DNA of 64,000 bases from Methanoregula sp. UBA64. Lineage in GTDB: Archaea; Halobacteriota; Methanomicrobia; Methanomicrobiales; Methanospirillaceae. Below the pieces are notes generated by a model, which did not search any database, was not told the DNA's origin, and saw only the letters and a list, made by a program, of their open reading frames with translations. The stretch lies in NCBI RefSeq assembly GCF_002502735.1, contig NZ_DAQC01000006.1:1-64000 (forward strand), in the 5' to 3' direction. Below are positions 16,174 through 24,610 of the stretch, piece after piece (position 1 is the stretch's first letter; every line of letters starts with the position of its first letter). The translations under genes were made by a program, and so were the position numbers.

Positions 16174-16821
16174 ATGCATCATATCGACGTCAGGATGGAA
16201 AAGGATGTATACGACGTCAACAACTCGATTGCCGACGAAAATGCAAGGCACCTGAAATCCCACGGGGTCCGTGCGTTCGACCTGCTCGGCGCGATCGGCT
16301 CCGGGAAGACCGCGCTCATCGAGCGCCTTGTCCCGCTCTTAAAGGAACGGGGTCTCCGGGCCGGCGCGATCGCCGGGGACGTGTACGGCGACGACGACTT
16401 CCAGCGGATCGTGGCGACCGGGATCCCGGCCTACAATGCAAACACCGGCAAAGAGTGCCACCTTGACGCCCATCTCGTTGAACACGCGATCGACCACCTC
16501 CCGCTCGACAAGATCGATGTCCTCTTTATCGAGAACGTGGGGAACATGGTTTGCCCGACCGACTTTAAGCTCGGGGCCGAAAAACGGATCGTGATCGTGA
16601 GCTCGACCGAAGGCGACGATGTGGTCAACAAGCACCCGATGATGTTTAGGGACTGCACGATCGGGGTCATCAACAAGGTAGACCTTGCCCCGCTCGTGGG
16701 TGCAAACATTGCCCGGATGGAGTCGGACATCCACCGGTACAACCCGAAGATGCCGGTCTTTAAGACCAACATGAAGACCGGGGAGAACATCGCGCCGCTG
16801 CTCGATGCGATCCTTGCGTAA
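16174..16821 (+). CDS. hypB: Hydrogenase nickel-incorporation GTPase HypB
   Basis: HypB hydrolyses GTP while delivering nickel to the active site of [NiFe] hydrogenases. The Walker A motif LGAIGSGKT is at residues 38-46, NTGKECHLDAHLV near 90-102 provides the conserved Cys and His metal-binding positions, IENVGNMVCP carries a further Cys, and NKVDL is the guanine-specificity motif. The His-rich N-terminal nickel-storage stretch of some bacterial HypBs is missing (only MHHID). It stands alone without hypA here, which is common in methanogens. It shares a divergent promoter with srp19. Confidence 0.95.
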   Translation: MHHIDVRMEKDVYDVNNSIADENARHLKSHGVRAFDLLGAIGSGKTALIERLVPLLKERGLRAGAIAGDVYGDDDFQRIVATGIPAYNANTGKECHLDAHLVEHAIDHLPLDKIDVLFIENVGNMVCPTDFKLGAEKRIVIVSSTEGDDVVNKHPMMFRDCTIGVINKVDLAPLVGANIARMESDIHRYNPKMPVFKTNMKTGENIAPLLDAILA

Positions 16822-16844
16822 TTATCCGGGTCTTTGGAAAAGAG

Positions 16845-16872
16845 TATAAATAACCCGGAAGGGAATATATAG
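16845..16872 (+). promoter_or_regulatory. Double TATA element upstream of S8e
   Basis: TATAAATAA (16845-16853) and ATATATAG (16865-16872) lie 20 bases apart before the ribosomal protein gene. This could be two alternative starts or a promoter with a strong AT-rich melting region. Confidence 0.5.
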
Positions 16873-16932
16873 AGCACCATTTCCCGGAAACGAACAGTTT
16901 TCGGAAAACAAAAACTACAGGAGTAACACACT

Positions 16933-17310
16933 ATGCTTTGGCAGGGAGAATCAGTCAGGAAGGTATCCGGCGGCAGGCGCCGGCCGGCACAGGGAAAGCG
17001 GAGATTTGAAGTCGGGCTCGCACCGGCGGAGACCCATATCGGCGGGGACCGTGCAAAGATCATCCGCACCATGGGCGGGAACACCAAGGTCCGGTCCATG
17101 CGTGCAGAGTTTGCAAACGTAACAAACCTTGCAAACGGCGAGACCAAGAAGGTCAAGATCGAGACCGTTGCAGAGAACGGCGCAAACCCGAACTATGTCC
17201 GGCGGAACCTTCTCACCAAGGGCGCCATCATCAAGACCGAGATCGGCAATGCCCGGATTATGAGCCGGCCCGGCCAGGACGGCGTTATCAACGCCGTGTT
17301 ACTCGCATAA
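16933..17310 (+). CDS. rps8e: 30S ribosomal protein S8e
   Basis: This is the archaeal/eukaryotic S8e protein of the small subunit. The basic N-terminus MLWQGESVRKVSGGRRRP and the block TKVRSMRAEFANVTN are diagnostic, and the C-terminus INAVLLA is typical. The length (125 residues) is normal. GGAG lies nine bases before the ATG. The downstream T-run near 17327 can serve as terminator. It stands in its own transcript between hypB and the DUF2240 pair. Confidence 0.96.
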   Translation: MLWQGESVRKVSGGRRRPAQGKRRFEVGLAPAETHIGGDRAKIIRTMGGNTKVRSMRAEFANVTNLANGETKKVKIETVAENGANPNYVRRNLLTKGAIIKTEIGNARIMSRPGQDGVINAVLLA

Positions 17311-17471
17311 CTTTTTAAAAATACTTTTTTCGTTTCCGGTTTTCGTTTTCATTCCCGCTACGTGCCGCTGGCGTGTACGCCAAAAATTCCCTGAACAAAA
17401 GATCGTGGATCCTTTCAGGAGGGAATAAAAGAGCAATTGATTTTTAGGTCAGGGTCTCTTATAGTGGTACT

Positions 17472-17894
17472 ATGCGACGGATCTATTATCGTTACCCGCA
17501 ACGGGTGGATCTCTCGTTTGCGATGGGGATGACGTTTCCGGAAACCCTCAGGTATATCGCAGATCTGAACGGACAGGAATCAACGAAAACCACCGGCAAG
17601 GAACTGGTCCGGGTCAAGGTCAAGGTTGAGATCGCGGTCAACCGTGCGGAGTTCGGGGATATCACCCCGGACGTCCTCCGGCCCGGCGTTGTCACCGAGG
17701 CTGCGGACATCAAGATCTCGGTACTCGCGCTCGCCCTGCGCGGGAGCGGGAAGGTGCCGGTGGCAAACGATGTCTTCTATATCCGGCTCACCGACCGGAG
17801 TACCTGCACCGATATCGACATTGCAAAGGAAGCCCCGGGCGAAGGGATCGACGCCCTCGATGTGAAAAATATTATTTTGGGAAAAGCAGAGTGA
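17472..17894 (+). CDS. Hypothetical protein coupled to DUF2240 gene
   Basis: I do not recognise this 140-residue protein. It is a mixed alpha/beta sequence with a Val/Lys-rich beta section (VRVKVKVEIAVNRAEFG), no membrane segment and no cysteine pairs, apart from one Cys near residue 118. Its stop overlaps the start of the DUF2240 gene (GTGA). That suggests translational coupling and a shared job with DUF2240. An AT-rich TCTTATAG lies only about 13 bases before the ATG, so the promoter is not clear. Confidence 0.75.
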   Translation: MRRIYYRYPQRVDLSFAMGMTFPETLRYIADLNGQESTKTTGKELVRVKVKVEIAVNRAEFGDITPDVLRPGVVTEAADIKISVLALALRGSGKVPVANDVFYIRLTDRSTCTDIDIAKEAPGEGIDALDVKNIILGKAE

Positions 17895-18352
17895 CGCTCG
17901 AGATCACGGTGGCCGCACCGTTCAAACACACCCGCAAGACCGGGATGCGCAAGAACGAGCTCGTGTACTACTATGCGCTCGACCGCAAGTGGATGAGTAC
18001 CGAGCAGGCTGCCGTTCTGTTGATGCGTGGCGAGGAAGCGGGCCTGCTCGGCCTGGAGAACGGCGTGTACACGATCCGCATCGACCCGTCTGCCGTGACA
18101 ATCCCGATCGGGTTCAAGCCGTCCTCATCGATCTTCGAGGCAAACGATCCGGCACAGGAGCTTATCGGCAGGATCGTAAAGGCCCGGGGCGTGCCCGAGA
18201 CCGAGGTCGTTGCCGAGATGAACAAGGTGATCCGGGAGCAGTTCGACAACAATCTTCTTCCCCCGGCGGCGCTTGTCCTTCTCGCAAAAAAATACGGGGT
18301 GGCGTACGAAGACCTCCGCGACGCGCTCCTGTCGTCGTTAAAAAAAGCATAA
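17891..18352 (+). CDS. DUF2240 family protein
   Basis: This 153-residue protein fits the archaeal DUF2240 family, a conserved family without known function. Typical features are the N-terminal KTGMRKNELVYYYALDRKW, a winged-helix-like section (STEQAAVLLMRGEEAGLLGL), the motif IPIGFKPSSSIF and a helical C-terminus. The HTH-like part suggests nucleic-acid binding, but that is inference. The start is GTG overlapping the upstream stop by four bases. No membrane or metal-binding features are seen. Confidence 0.85.
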   Translation: MTLEITVAAPFKHTRKTGMRKNELVYYYALDRKWMSTEQAAVLLMRGEEAGLLGLENGVYTIRIDPSAVTIPIGFKPSSSIFEANDPAQELIGRIVKARGVPETEVVAEMNKVIREQFDNNLLPPAALVLLAKKYGVAYEDLRDALLSSLKKA

Positions 18353-18448
18353 GCCGGATCTTTTTTTTCGCCCGGGAGCGGGGGCGGGGCCGGTCAACCG
18401 GATCTATTTTAAAAAAACAATATTACGCAGGAGCGGATACAGGTACAT

Positions 18449-18973
18449 ATGCATGCAGGTCCGTATGGCAGCAGGAGAAGACGTTCTCCTGATATCCCGT
18501 GGCTGCTCGTGGCTACGGTTGCCGGTATTATTGTCGTCGTAATTGTCGCGCTCCTCTTCTTCTCGGGGTTCTTTGGGGCATCGTCCTCCCCGGCATCCGG
18601 TACGGTGACGGTTAAGCCGACCTCCGCCGCATCCTCGTCCAGCCCGGCGGGGGCCACAAAGACGCCCACGATCGTGATCGCAACGACCACGCCGGTCACC
18701 GTTCCCGCGAGCGGGGTTACGATCAAGGTGGATTATATCGGCGGTTTCTCCGGGACGTATACCACAAACGGGGAAACAACGAAGATAAAGAACTCGGGAA
18801 CGAAGATCTACACGGTGACCAATGCCACCGGCAGCGTGACGGCCGTTGTCCAGAAGGGCGACAATACCGCCACCCACCCGCTCACGGTGACGATCTACAA
18901 GAACGGCAACCAGGTTGCCTCCAACAGCACGAGCGCCGGGAACGGGAAAGTAACGGTTACGGCAACCGTATAA
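18449..18973 (+). CDS. Membrane-anchored extracellular protein with Ser/Thr linker
   Basis: The 174-residue product has a short basic cytoplasmic N-terminus (SRRRRSPDIPW), one transmembrane helix (about 18-42), a Ser/Thr/Pro linker (about 45-90) and a small beta-rich domain (about 92-174) beginning GVTIKVDYIGGFSGTY. The domain lacks cysteines and looks like an Ig-like or carbohydrate-binding sandwich, but I cannot name it. AGGAG lies upstream of the ATG at 18449. It converges with the 5'-nucleotidase gene across a T-rich terminator. Confidence 0.75.
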   Translation: MHAGPYGSRRRRSPDIPWLLVATVAGIIVVVIVALLFFSGFFGASSSPASGTVTVKPTSAASSSSPAGATKTPTIVIATTTPVTVPASGVTIKVDYIGGFSGTYTTNGETTKIKNSGTKIYTVTNATGSVTAVVQKGDNTATHPLTVTIYKNGNQVASNSTSAGNGKVTVTATV

Positions 18974-18980
18974 AAAACAA

Positions 18981-19012
18981 ATTTTTCTTTTTTCTTTTTT
19001 TTATTGAATCTG
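18981..19012 (+). terminator. T-rich terminator after 18449-18973
   Basis: Several T-runs of five to eight bases separated by single C residues begin about eight bases after the stop. This fits archaeal oligo-T termination. Confidence 0.5.
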
Positions 19013-19024
19013 CAGCGCCCGGTC

Positions 19025-20761
19025 TCACACGATCCTGATCCGGCCATCGGTACCCGCGACCACCGGCTGCGGCAGCGTGCCCATGTACGCGGCCAGGGCA
19101 TCGACATCCAGCGGGCCCGGTTCAAGGATTGTTGCGTTGGCAAATTCTGTGTACCCGTCGCCGCCGTCAAGGAGATACGAGACAATTGCAACGCGGTAGG
19201 TTGCTGTATCGTTTTCTGTGGCGCCGCCAATTTTTATTTGAGTGACCCGGTCCCCGGCCGGCCGGTCAGGGTCAAACGAATAGGTCAGCCCCGAGACCCC
19301 GAGCCGGTAGGGTGGCCGCGGCTCGGTCCACTGCCGTTCGAGTACGTCCCGTATCTGGCGGCCGGACATTGCGACCGCATAGACCCGGTTGGAGAACGGC
19401 TGCACCGCGTAGAGATCGCCCCAGGTGACATTTCCCTTCGCGATATTGGCCCGGAGCGTGCCGATCGTGATGAATGCCGCATCGGCATGCATCGCATCGC
19501 GTTCGGAATCCACGAGCAGGTCGCCGAGTACACTTTCCCCGGCAGGGGTTTCGTCGCGGGTGATGTTTTCGGCAGCAACCGCTTCCACCGTGTCGGTTGT
19601 TTTGGAGACAACGGCGTCGGCTTCGGCGAGGAGAGCCAGGGCCTTCGGGTCGGGTGTCGTGCCCGGGTACCGGTCTGCATAGGCCGGGACGATCCGTGCG
19701 GACTTATTCACGATCTCGTCGGTTGCCGGGTCGATCTCCAGATCGATATCCGCGAACCCCCGGCTGTAACTGTAAGCCTGCGTTACGAGCACCGGCCGGT
19801 TACCCGAATTATTGAGATATGCATTGGAAAACTTATGGGTGTGGGCGGAGAGGACGACATCGACGTCCGGATCGAGCGTACTCACGATTCCTGCAATCCT
19901 TCCCGAGATCGTTGCATTGTCCCGGGTCGGGCCGGAATACGCGTCCCCGCTCCCGCCTTCGTGGATGAGGGCAACTATTGCATGGACGCCCTGCGCCTGG
20001 ATCTCCGGAATGTACCGGTTGATCGCTTCGCTCTCGTTTTCAAACGCGATCCCGTTCATGTCCGTGGGGCTGGAGACCGATGGCGTCTGGGCGGTATCGG
20101 CGCCGATAAACGCAATCTTTGCCCCGCCCGCATCGCGGATAACGTACGGGGGAAAGAGGGGCGTTTTATTCCCCGTCCAGACCACGTTTGCGCAGACGTA
20201 CGCGGCCTTTGATCCGGGGTAGGGATCGGCAAGGTGCGTGATACCTGTCGTGCCGTTGCCCCCCTGCACCAGCCGGAACATTGCGGGCACGCCCCGGTCG
20301 AACTCGTGGTTGCCCGGTGTTGCGATCAGGTTGCAGGAGACCGTGCAGGTGCCGGCCGTTGTGCCGCAGCACCCGGTGGCAAACTGGTTGGTAAAGAGAA
20401 TGGCGGGCTCGTCGAGCAGGAGGCCGGACTCCGGGGGCGAAGCACCCACGAGATCTCCCGGGAATGCAAGGAACGTAACCGCATCCGGGCTCTCGTTTTC
20501 CGCGGCGTGCAGGTACGAGGCAAGGACCGGGGCGCTTCCCGCGGCTTTCCCGTCAAGGGTCTGGCCCGCCGGCAGCTGGCCGTGGAGATCGTTGACCGCA
20601 AGGATCTTCACGTGGACCGGTCCCTGTGGTTCCGCGAACCGGGCCGAGGGGTTCAGCACGAGAAGCGCCAGAATCAAAAGAACGATGCAGAGGACGATAC
20701 CGACTGCGATATACTGCCGCGTTGAGAGATGATGCCCGGTTTTCTGGCCCGCCGGATCCAT
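19025..20761 (-). CDS. Membrane-anchored 5'-nucleotidase/UshA-family phosphoesterase
   Basis: The 578-residue product has an N-terminal signal anchor (about 15-37) and then the two-domain UshA fold. In the metallophosphatase domain, the ligands are in AVNDLHGQL, FPGDLVGASP, ATPGNHEFD, ALIHEGG and LSAHTHKFSN. The C-terminal substrate domain (about 370-578) has TPAGESVLGDLLVDSERDAM and a typical LDGGDGYTEF. The family hydrolyses nucleotides, UDP-sugars or cyclic nucleotides outside the cell. A CC-rich insertion (CCGTTAGTCTVSC) near residue 140 may form disulfides. It faces the secreted protein at 18449 convergently and is followed upstream by lon in the same direction. Confidence 0.9.
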   Translation of the reverse strand: MDPAGQKTGHHLSTRQYIAVGIVLCIVLLILALLVLNPSARFAEPQGPVHVKILAVNDLHGQLPAGQTLDGKAAGSAPVLASYLHAAENESPDAVTFLAFPGDLVGASPPESGLLLDEPAILFTNQFATGCCGTTAGTCTVSCNLIATPGNHEFDRGVPAMFRLVQGGNGTTGITHLADPYPGSKAAYVCANVVWTGNKTPLFPPYVIRDAGGAKIAFIGADTAQTPSVSSPTDMNGIAFENESEAINRYIPEIQAQGVHAIVALIHEGGSGDAYSGPTRDNATISGRIAGIVSTLDPDVDVVLSAHTHKFSNAYLNNSGNRPVLVTQAYSYSRGFADIDLEIDPATDEIVNKSARIVPAYADRYPGTTPDPKALALLAEADAVVSKTTDTVEAVAAENITRDETPAGESVLGDLLVDSERDAMHADAAFITIGTLRANIAKGNVTWGDLYAVQPFSNRVYAVAMSGRQIRDVLERQWTEPRPPYRLGVSGLTYSFDPDRPAGDRVTQIKIGGATENDTATYRVAIVSYLLDGGDGYTEFANATILEPGPLDVDALAAYMGTLPQPVVAGTDGRIRIV

Positions 20762-20811
20762 GAGGGTAACGGTTGCCGTACCACAATAAAAACCCGGCAG
20801 GTCGCCGGTCT

Positions 20812-20820
20812 AAAAAAAAA
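20812..20820 (-). terminator. Oligo-T terminator after lon
   Basis: Nine T on the minus strand begin 15 bases past the lon stop codon, in the gap before the 5'-nucleotidase gene. Confidence 0.5.
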
Positions 20821-20835
20821 GAATGCGGGATCTTT

Positions 20836-23238
20836 TTAGCAGTTCTTTGCCGGCACGCAGAGGCTGCCGGTGCCGAGCGCCAGGGGCCGGGGCGGGAGGT
20901 CGAGACCGAGGGCCTCTTTGAAGACTTCCTCGATTGTTTCGACCTGCACGAAGGCGAGTTCGCTCCGGACATCCTCCGGCACATCCTCGAGGTCCCGGGC
21001 ATTCTCCTTTGGCAGGATCACCTTTTTGATCCCGGCCCGGTGGGCGGCGATGATCTTCTCCTTTATCCCGCCAACGGGGAGCACCGCACCGCTTAAGGTG
21101 ATCTCGCCGGTCATTGCGAGCTTCGGGTCGACTGCCCGTCCCGTGACAAGCGAGGCAAGGGCCGTGCAGAGCGTGATCCCGGCCGAGGGCCCGTCCTTGG
21201 GCGTTGCGCCCGAGGGCACGTGGATGTGGAGGTCGCTGGTCATGAAGTCAAAGCCGGCGGTCTCTTTGGTGAGCCGGGAACGCACGAGCGAGAGCGAGAT
21301 GTTTGCCGACTCTTTCATCACGTCGCCGAGCTGGCCCGTGAGCGTGAGTTTCCCGGTCCCCGGCATGAACGTCCCCTCGATAAAGAGGATGTCGCCGCCG
21401 ACCGGAGTCCACGCTAAGCCGGTCACTACGCCCGGTACCGGGTCTTTCCGCACGCTGTCCGGGTGGTTGACCTCTTTACCCAGGATCCCGGAGAGTTTTT
21501 CCGGTGTGACCGTGAAGGGGAGCGCGATATCCTCCGAGACGATCTTCTCCGATACGTGGCGGGCGGCCCGGTCCAGCTGTTTTTTGAGCCAGCGGACGCC
21601 GGCCTCGCGGGTGTACTTCTCGATCGTTTCGCGGACCGCGTCATCGGTAAAGACCAGTTTCTCCGCATCGAGCCCGTGCTCTTCGAGCGTCTTTGGGATC
21701 AGGTGGTCTTTTGCAATCGCGAACTTCTCGTTTTTCGTGTAGCCCGAGATCTCGATCATCTCCATCCGGTCGAGGAGCGGGGCGGGGATCGTGGCAAGCG
21801 AGTTTGCCGTTGCAATGAAGAACACGTCCGAGAGATCGTACGGGACTTCGAGATAGTGGTCCGAGAAGCTTGCGTTCTGTTCCGGGTCGAGGACTTCGAG
21901 CAATGCGCTTGCCGGGTCGCCGGCGTACGTAGTCGAGACCTTGTCGATCTCGTCCAGGACAAAGACCGGGTTCTTTGTCCCGGCCTGTTTGATCCCCTGG
22001 ATGATCCGGCCGGGCAGCGCACCAACGTACGTCCTGCGGTGGCCGCGGATCTCCGCCTCGTCATGCACGCCGCCAAGGCTGATCCGGACGTACTTGCGGC
22101 CGAGCGCCTCGGCGATGCTTTTCCCAAGACTCGTCTTCCCGGTGCCGGGCGGCCCCGACAGGAGCAGGATCGAGCCCTGCTTCTCGTGTTTGAGCTTCAT
22201 GACCGCAAGGTGCTGGACGATCCGTTTCTTGACCTCCGACAGGCCGTTGTGGTTGCGTTCGAGCACGGCCTTTGCCTCCCGGATATCGATCTCCTTTTTC
22301 TCCACGGTCTTCCACGGGAGGGCGACGAGGAGGTCGAGGTAGTTTTTGATCACCGGGGTCTCGTGGTTCTGGGGCCCGGCAGCGTCGAGCTTCCCGAGCT
22401 CTTCGAGCGCCTTTTTCTTGACCTCTTCGGGCATTCCCGCGGCCTCGATCTTCTCGCGGTAGCCGTCGCCGGCCGGCCCGGTGCCGTCGATCTTTTTGAG
22501 CTCGTCCTGGATCACGCGGAGCTGTTCGCGCAGCATTGCCTCGCGGTTTGCCTTGTTGACCTTGTCCGAGACTTTCTGCGCCACCTCGATCCGGAAATCG
22601 ATGTTCTCGCGGACCCGGGCAAGGAGGGCAAGAAACGACATGGCCCGGACTTTCTCTGAAATGATCTCCAGAAGGCCCTGCTTTTCTGCCACCGGCACCG
22701 GGACAAAGGGCATGACAAAGCCCATGACCTCGTCGATGCTCTCCATCTGCTCGATGGGCGCGGTAAAGTGCCCGGAGCCTTCGAACCGGCTGCTGATCCG
22801 GCCGATGAGCTCTTTTGCCTCGGCAAGCAGCCGGCGGTGGACGTCTGCGTCGAGATCGTCCTGGTCGGGGATCCGCTCGCAGGTTGCCGTAAGCCGGCCC
22901 GGGACCGCGGTGAAGCTCTGTGCCTTTATGCGGGCAATGGCCCGGGCGTTTACAATATATCCGCCATCGGTGGGCTGGATGTTCCGGATCTCAAGCAGGT
23001 TCCCGATCGCGTACAGCGATTCGGGCGTCACATCATCGGTGGCGGCTCCCTCTTTTGCGGAAAGGCCGACCGCATACGCTGTGCCGGTCTCGTGCGTCTC
23101 GGCAATGAGCGTTGCGGCGGTATCCGTGTCCACCCGGATCTTGGTCCGGGTTTTCGGGAAGAGGACAATCTCGAAGAGCGGGAGGACCGGGTACTCGCGG
23201 TCCGTCCGGCTGGTGGGGGGTGTTTCTGTCATCGTCAT
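20836..23238 (-). CDS. lon: ATP-dependent protease LonA (bacterial type)
   Basis: This is a complete 800-residue LonA: an N-terminal substrate-binding LON domain (VLPLFEIVLFPKT), a long coiled coil, the AAA+ module with Walker A SGPPGTGKT (about 365) and SLGGVHDEAEIRGHRRTYVG, and the protease domain with the Ser685-Lys728 dyad (KDGPSAG and GGIKEKIIAAHRAG). The LonB type usual in archaea has a membrane helix and no N-domain, so this one is of the soluble bacterial kind, known in Methanomicrobia and probably acquired from bacteria. It degrades damaged or regulatory proteins. Next upstream and co-directional is a MarR-type regulator. Confidence 0.96.
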   Translation of the reverse strand: MTMTETPPTSRTDREYPVLPLFEIVLFPKTRTKIRVDTDTAATLIAETHETGTAYAVGLSAKEGAATDDVTPESLYAIGNLLEIRNIQPTDGGYIVNARAIARIKAQSFTAVPGRLTATCERIPDQDDLDADVHRRLLAEAKELIGRISSRFEGSGHFTAPIEQMESIDEVMGFVMPFVPVPVAEKQGLLEIISEKVRAMSFLALLARVRENIDFRIEVAQKVSDKVNKANREAMLREQLRVIQDELKKIDGTGPAGDGYREKIEAAGMPEEVKKKALEELGKLDAAGPQNHETPVIKNYLDLLVALPWKTVEKKEIDIREAKAVLERNHNGLSEVKKRIVQHLAVMKLKHEKQGSILLLSGPPGTGKTSLGKSIAEALGRKYVRISLGGVHDEAEIRGHRRTYVGALPGRIIQGIKQAGTKNPVFVLDEIDKVSTTYAGDPASALLEVLDPEQNASFSDHYLEVPYDLSDVFFIATANSLATIPAPLLDRMEMIEISGYTKNEKFAIAKDHLIPKTLEEHGLDAEKLVFTDDAVRETIEKYTREAGVRWLKKQLDRAARHVSEKIVSEDIALPFTVTPEKLSGILGKEVNHPDSVRKDPVPGVVTGLAWTPVGGDILFIEGTFMPGTGKLTLTGQLGDVMKESANISLSLVRSRLTKETAGFDFMTSDLHIHVPSGATPKDGPSAGITLCTALASLVTGRAVDPKLAMTGEITLSGAVLPVGGIKEKIIAAHRAGIKKVILPKENARDLEDVPEDVRSELAFVQVETIEEVFKEALGLDLPPRPLALGTGSLCVPAKNC

Positions 23239-23282
23239 CGTTTAGTTTGATTTTACCTAACAAATCGGCCGGGCAAAAAAAT

Positions 23283-23702
23283 TTACCCGATCTTTTCCAA
23301 AAGACCGATCAGGGTGTCGATCTCTTCGTCGCTCAGCGTTTCCCGGATCCTGTCGACAAGACGGTCCAGCGCTTCTTCCTCCGCACGGGCGATCATCTCG
23401 CCCTTTTTCGTGAGGCAGATGTACTGGATCCTGCCATCGTCAGGACATGGTCTGCGGTACACACAATCCATCCGGGAGAACCGGTTGACGAGCTCGGTGA
23501 TCGTGGGTTTGGAGGTCCCCGTGATCTCGGCAAGCCGGGTGAAGGTCACGTCGCGGTTCTGTTCTATGACCTGCAAATACCGGATCTGTTTTACCGTCAG
23601 GTCCGAAAGGCCGCATTCCGAGAAGATCCCGCACGAGCACTGGTGTTTGAGGGTAAAGATGCGGTCAAACGTCTCTTCGAGCTCTTCCTTTCGTCCTGCC
23701 AT
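23283..23702 (-). CDS. MarR-family transcriptional regulator
   Basis: The 139-residue product has a winged helix with recognition segment GTSKPTITELVNRFSRMDCV and wing RRPCPDDGRIQYICLTKKG, flanked by dimerisation helices. It carries a Cys-rich stretch near the N-terminus (HQCSCGIFSECGLSD) and two further Cys near the wing. This could make a redox or metal-responsive site; that is inference. It lies 44 bases upstream of lon in the same direction and may control it or be co-transcribed with it. A TTTATAAT element 38 bases before the start is a likely promoter. Confidence 0.88.
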   Translation of the reverse strand: MAGRKEELEETFDRIFTLKHQCSCGIFSECGLSDLTVKQIRYLQVIEQNRDVTFTRLAEITGTSKPTITELVNRFSRMDCVYRRPCPDDGRIQYICLTKKGEMIARAEEEALDRLVDRIRETLSDEEIDTLIGLLEKIG

Positions 23703-23751
23703 GGATTGTTCTTTTGTTAGTTAGGGATTACCGAATTATAAATGTTGGGAT

Positions 23752-23868
23752 GTGGGCCGGTTATTTTTCCAAAAAACCGGAGATCTCACAGAGGCCCGGG
23801 AGTACATCGCGCTCTTTTCCGAACTGTACGAGAAACTCTTCGATACGATCCCGGGGTTCAGGCTCTAG
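23752..23868 (+). CDS. Possible small ORF (38 aa) or gene remnant
   Basis: A GTG-initiated frame encodes a 38-residue peptide whose second half, TEAREYIALFSELYEKLFDT, reads like a genuine amphipathic helix with host-like codon use. There is no clear ribosome-binding site except GGGAT directly before the GTG. It could be a small protein or the 3' scrap of a lost gene. No partner gene runs on this strand. Confidence 0.3.
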   Translation: MGRLFFQKTGDLTEAREYIALFSELYEKLFDTIPGFRL

Positions 23869-23999
23869 GGTTTGCCGGGGCGGCCGGGACAGGACGGATC
23901 CCTTTTTTTTGAATTTTATCGTAGGGAGATGCCCGCTGCCGGCCAGGAATGTTGAGGAACACTAAAAAAAGATGTTCCGTGAATAAGCCCGTTACCGTA

Positions 24000-24548
24000 T
24001 CAGGCTGAGCCCTGGTAGATCCCGGAACCGAGCCACCAGGTGTCATCAACCTTTTCCACGTACCCCAGTTTCTTTTCCACGGTCCGGTTGTGGGCGGGGT
24101 TGATGTAATAGAATTCGACAAAGCCGGTGCCGTTCTCTGCTGCGTCGCGGAGATCTTTAATGAAATAATTCCCGTGCGCATCGGTCTCGTTCAACCGGTT
24201 GATCCCGATCTTTTCCGGGTTGAACGGGTGGGCGATGGTCGTACCGTTGAAGTCGTATGCGTAGAGGTAGAGTTCTCCCCGGACAAACGAGCCGTTCGTT
24301 TTATCAAATTCGGCAAGTGCGGCCTCTTTGCCGTTTGTTTTCGCATACGCAACGGCCTCCTTGACAAATGCCACCAGCGTAGCATTCGGGGTCAGGGATC
24401 CTGCCGGGGTAATCGCGGCCTGCGTTACGGACGGGGCCGGTGACGGTGCTGCGGCAGATGGCGTACCGGTGCCTGCCTGGGTGCAGCCCATAGCAGCGAC
24501 AAAGAGTACGATCATCACGAGAAAGAAAGAGAATGCTCGTGCGTTCAT
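24000..24548 (-). CDS. Lipoprotein with single Cache domain
   Basis: The signal peptide ends in a lipobox (FVAAMGC), so the product should be lipid-anchored outside the cell. After a Pro/Ala/Ser linker the C-terminal 130 residues form a single Cache domain of the type that binds small ligands: VAYAKTNGKEAALAEFDK, LYLYAYDFNGTTIAHPFNPE and YVEKVDDTWWLGSGIY are characteristic. In other proteins this module is attached to kinases or chemoreceptors. Here it is alone and may feed a separate sensor or transporter. The ATG at 24548 has no ribosome-binding site. An in-frame TTG lies at 24560 and is unlikely. Confidence 0.85.
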   Translation of the reverse strand: MNARAFSFFLVMIVLFVAAMGCTQAGTGTPSAAAPSPAPSVTQAAITPAGSLTPNATLVAFVKEAVAYAKTNGKEAALAEFDKTNGSFVRGELYLYAYDFNGTTIAHPFNPEKIGINRLNETDAHGNYFIKDLRDAAENGTGFVEFYYINPAHNRTVEKKLGYVEKVDDTWWLGSGIYQGSA

Positions 24549-24610
24549 AAAAACCGGCAACAGTATTAGCGGTATTCAGGGATTAAGGTTCGGCGGGGCG
24601 GTCACGGCGA

